DNA of 37,088 nt from Flavobacteriaceae bacterium. Lineage in GTDB: Bacteria > Bacteroidota > Bacteroidia > Flavobacteriales > Flavobacteriaceae. Under the pieces are notes generated by a model, which worked only from the letters and a program-made list of their open reading frames with translations, was not told the origin of the DNA and searched no databases. The stretch spans positions 1 to 37,088 of the forward strand of contig JABDNM010000189.1 in the NCBI GenBank assembly GCA_013043825.1, read 5' to 3'. Made by a program: the position numbers and the translations under genes. Shown here piece after piece: positions 34,550 through 37,088 of the stretch (its first letter is position 1; each line of letters starts with the position of its first letter).

Positions 34550-37088
34550 TTAAAAGCGTACGTACGCATTAACATAATAGGTGGTTCCATTTCCAAAGAA
34601 ATAGCGATTCCCGAATACCGGTCCATGCCCACGTTCCCTGTCATCACGAATGGTTCGGAAGTTTGTATTCCTGCCCTGCTCGAAACCACCGGTGCGATAT
34701 CCTTCATCAAAGGCATTGTTGATAGTTGCAAAAAACCCAACATAATAGTTGTTGATTCGCCATGACTTTCCACCTACGATATTTACGAGTACATAATTGT
34801 CAAATTCTTCCTGGCGCAAGAGTTCTCTAGCATATTCTTCGTCGTAATCATTAAATGTCTGCCCGTCGAAATCACTTGTAAAGTTTGAGGTTCTGGCGAG
34901 GTTATTTACATCGATATAAGCATTAGAAAAGTAGTTGGCGCTTATCCCAACCCACCAAAACTCAGGATCGCGGTACTCCAAACCAAGTTGATAAGCGCGT
35001 TCGGGACCACCAGGAACATGATAATTCTTCAATTTCGACCTGCCATCTCCAAAAGTGAGCGCTCCTTCAAAGTCGTCACTTCGTAAATACAACTTGGGAT
35101 CGCTTGTATATGTGTATACGCCATAGGCCCCGGCTCCTTTCAGTTTTACCGTGGGTGTCACCTGCGCTTCAATTCCAAGTTCAGCTCCAACCCGACGTGT
35201 AGCGATTTCTGTCATCACCTCCTGAACAAAAGCGTCTTTATCGAACCCAAGTCCCGAAATGTTCTCTGTGAAATAAAATCCTAGATCGGTTTGGTCCGAG
35301 ATGGTGTTGTAATAACCCGTCAATCGAGCTTTTACAATAGGAGAACGATAGATGTAACTGAGGTCTGCATGCTGCACTTTTTCTTCCTTCAACCCTATAA
35401 TCACTTCATTATTCTGACGGGCATTGGTAAACGAATTTCGCAGGCTCGGAGCCTTGGTGAAGTATGCTGCGTTCAAATCGATCAAATGTCGACCGGTAAC
35501 TTTATATACCGCTCCACCTTTTGCACCATAGACCGTAAAGCTCAGTTTCTCACTAGCTCCCAGCGATTCCGCTCCTGGAAAGTTTCCATTTTCGAATAGA
35601 CCTATTCGCTGATATTTGGTTTGTCCGGCAGTAGCAGCCAGGTAAAAATCCACTTGATTGTATTTGAACTGGGCCTGTAGGAAGCCAGTAATACTGGTAG
35701 CATTCAGATTATAATTGTACTTGTAGCGCTCTCCAAGCAAGGCAACCCTATTGGGATTCTGTAAATCGCTTTGTGCAATATCGGTGACCAATTCCGAAGA
35801 AGAATCCTCTGAAGCGGCTTCCGTGAAAGAGTCTATATCAAGATAGCCTGAAGACCCCAGCAGATCTTTAACTTCCGCATAATTCTCACTCTCGATGTTT
35901 CGAAATGCCAGGGATCCATTCAGTCTAACATATTCGTTCAATCGGGAAGTGAAGATTGTATTTGCAGAGAACTGTGTGTCCTCGATAACGTCATTCTGCA
36001 CTATGTAAGTAGCACTCAACGGGTTTCCCTCACTGTCTGTATTGGCCAGGTACAGGTTATCCCAATTCAACTGACCGTCATCTACAAAATCCCTTTGAGC
36101 CTGATAAGCCAATTGGTAATCGTATGCCCTTGGGTCCTTAAACCGAAGGAAGTAACTGGGCAATCGTTGGTAGTAATTGGCAAGCGGATTTCTCGCTCCT
36201 CCTGCGAAGAAGTACTGTCCATCCATAGTGGCCACCAGACGAGTTCCATTATTATCGATCCGGCTGTTCTTAATCGTTCCGAATTGATACCCGAGGTTGG
36301 TATTCAATCGTGTATTTTCCGAAAGAACCCAGTAATGGTTCAGCATGACCACAGGTTCTTTGATCTCACGAATTCTGCTGTTTCTAATCGCCCCTTCCTG
36401 GTATCCCCAGTTTGGGTTGTACCGAATACCCTTCAGGTCTCTTACCTCTTTGGTGATCGCCGTAGATCTTCCCCGGGTGTTCGGTGTGTAAAATGCTGTT
36501 AGGTTCAGACTATGATTCTCATTAAGTTTTTTTTCCACGGAAGCAAAGAAGGAGTTGGAATTGTAGGCAGTTCCGTCGACGAATCCCTCCTCACCATACC
36601 TTCTGGCAGCCGAAATAGAATACGCCCAGCCGGCAAGAGAAATACCACTGGAATAGGTAGCCATGACCCGCCCACGGTAAGTCCGGTTTGAAGTAGCGTA
36701 AGACACGCGACCTCCTTGTCTGTAGTGAGAAGCACGCATATTAATATTGGTGGTCCCCGCCACTCCCCCAAACGCATAGTCGTTGGCTTTAAGTCCCATT
36801 GAAAACTCACGGTTGCGTTGAACGTCGTTCAATCCTCCCCAGTTCCCCCATTGAGGGCGCCCGTTGAATTGTTTATTCATCTCAATCCCGTTAATGAGTA
36901 CTTTTCCGTGCGCATTATCCAGCCCACGTGGTCGAAAAAAAGTCGAACTGAAGTCATATGCGGCAGCTGTGAGAAACACATCCCTGGAAGCGTGTAAAAG
37001 GCCCGAGATATTGAAAGCAGTCCCTTCGTCCCGATTCAGTTCATGGTCTGACAGGCTGATCAATCCAATATCTCGTTCCAACAGGGAC
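34550..37088 (-). CDS. TonB-dependent outer-membrane receptor, N-terminus cut off by window edge
   Basis: Plug-like KVLINGIEMNKQF...; long alternating beta-barrel; C-terminus GPVFGNRYFFGNGTTYYVNAYVRF ends in aromatic residue; reading frame stays open through 37088. Confidence 0.88.
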   Translation of the reverse strand, partial: SLLERDIGLISLSDHELNRDEGTAFNISGLLHASRDVFLTAAAYDFSSTFFRPRGLDNAHGKVLINGIEMNKQFNGRPQWGNWGGLNDVQRNREFSMGLKANDYAFGGVAGTTNINMRASHYRQGGRVSYATSNRTYRGRVMATYSSGISLAGWAYSISAARRYGEEGFVDGTAYNSNSFFASVEKKLNENHSLNLTAFYTPNTRGRSTAITKEVRDLKGIRYNPNWGYQEGAIRNSRIREIKEPVVMLNHYWVLSENTRLNTNLGYQFGTIKNSRIDNNGTRLVATMDGQYFFAGGARNPLANYYQRLPSYFLRFKDPRAYDYQLAYQAQRDFVDDGQLNWDNLYLANTDSEGNPLSATYIVQNDVIEDTQFSANTIFTSRLNEYVRLNGSLAFRNIESENYAEVKDLLGSSGYLDIDSFTEAASEDSSSELVTDIAQSDLQNPNRVALLGERYKYNYNLNATSITGFLQAQFKYNQVDFYLAATAGQTKYQRIGLFENGNFPGAESLGASEKLSFTVYGAKGGAVYKVTGRHLIDLNAAYFTKAPSLRNSFTNARQNNEVIIGLKEEKVQHADLSYIYRSPIVKARLTGYYNTISDQTDLGFYFTENISGLGFDKDAFVQEVMTEIATRRVGAELGIEAQVTPTVKLKGAGAYGVYTYTSDPKLYLRSDDFEGALTFGDGRSKLKNYHVPGGPERAYQLGLEYRDPEFWWVGISANYFSNAYIDVNNLARTSNFTSDFDGQTFNDYDEEYARELLRQEEFDNYVLVNIVGGKSWRINNYYVGFFATINNAFDEGYRTGGFEQGRNTNFRTIRDDRERGHGPVFGNRYFFGNGTTYYVNAYVRF

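Noticed and set aside
34522-34773. N-terminal extension of the DUF5689 ORF (track start 34773)
   Set aside because: It overlaps the TonB receptor's 3' coding end and lacks family features; a lipoprotein signal peptide begins at 34521.
36095-36502. 135-aa forward ORF opposite the TonB receptor
   Set aside because: Antisense to a continuous beta-barrel reading frame; composition looks random.

Overview
This looks like a chromosomal window from a Bacteroidota genome, most likely Flavobacteriaceae. The support is T9SS sorting domains, PorP/SprF, gliding-motility C-terminal domains, DUF5689/TonB receptor pairs, and TAnnTTTG promoter-like motifs. I support about 31 protein-coding genes. I saw no tRNA, rRNA, CRISPR array or transposase. 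The most ordinary part is a nearly complete suf Fe-S assembly operon (A-type carrier, sufB, sufC, sufD, sufS, sufE, DUF59) at ~17.2-24.6 kb, with two lipoprotein genes inserted in it. The most unusual part is ~6.9-17.1 kb, a same-strand, mostly tightly packed cassette. It holds four tandem paralogs of a secreted LVIVD-repeat ('choice-of-anchor B') beta-propeller protein with T9SS tails, then a seven-repeat propeller lipoprotein, an MbnP-like lipoprotein, and a MauG-like diheme protein (MbnH-like, with Tyr at the position usually occupied by the peroxidase Met ligand). All four paralogs keep the same His motifs. I propose this as a candidate cell-surface metal (copper?) handling or protein-oxidation system. 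The gene content is read directly from the sequence; the function is inference.
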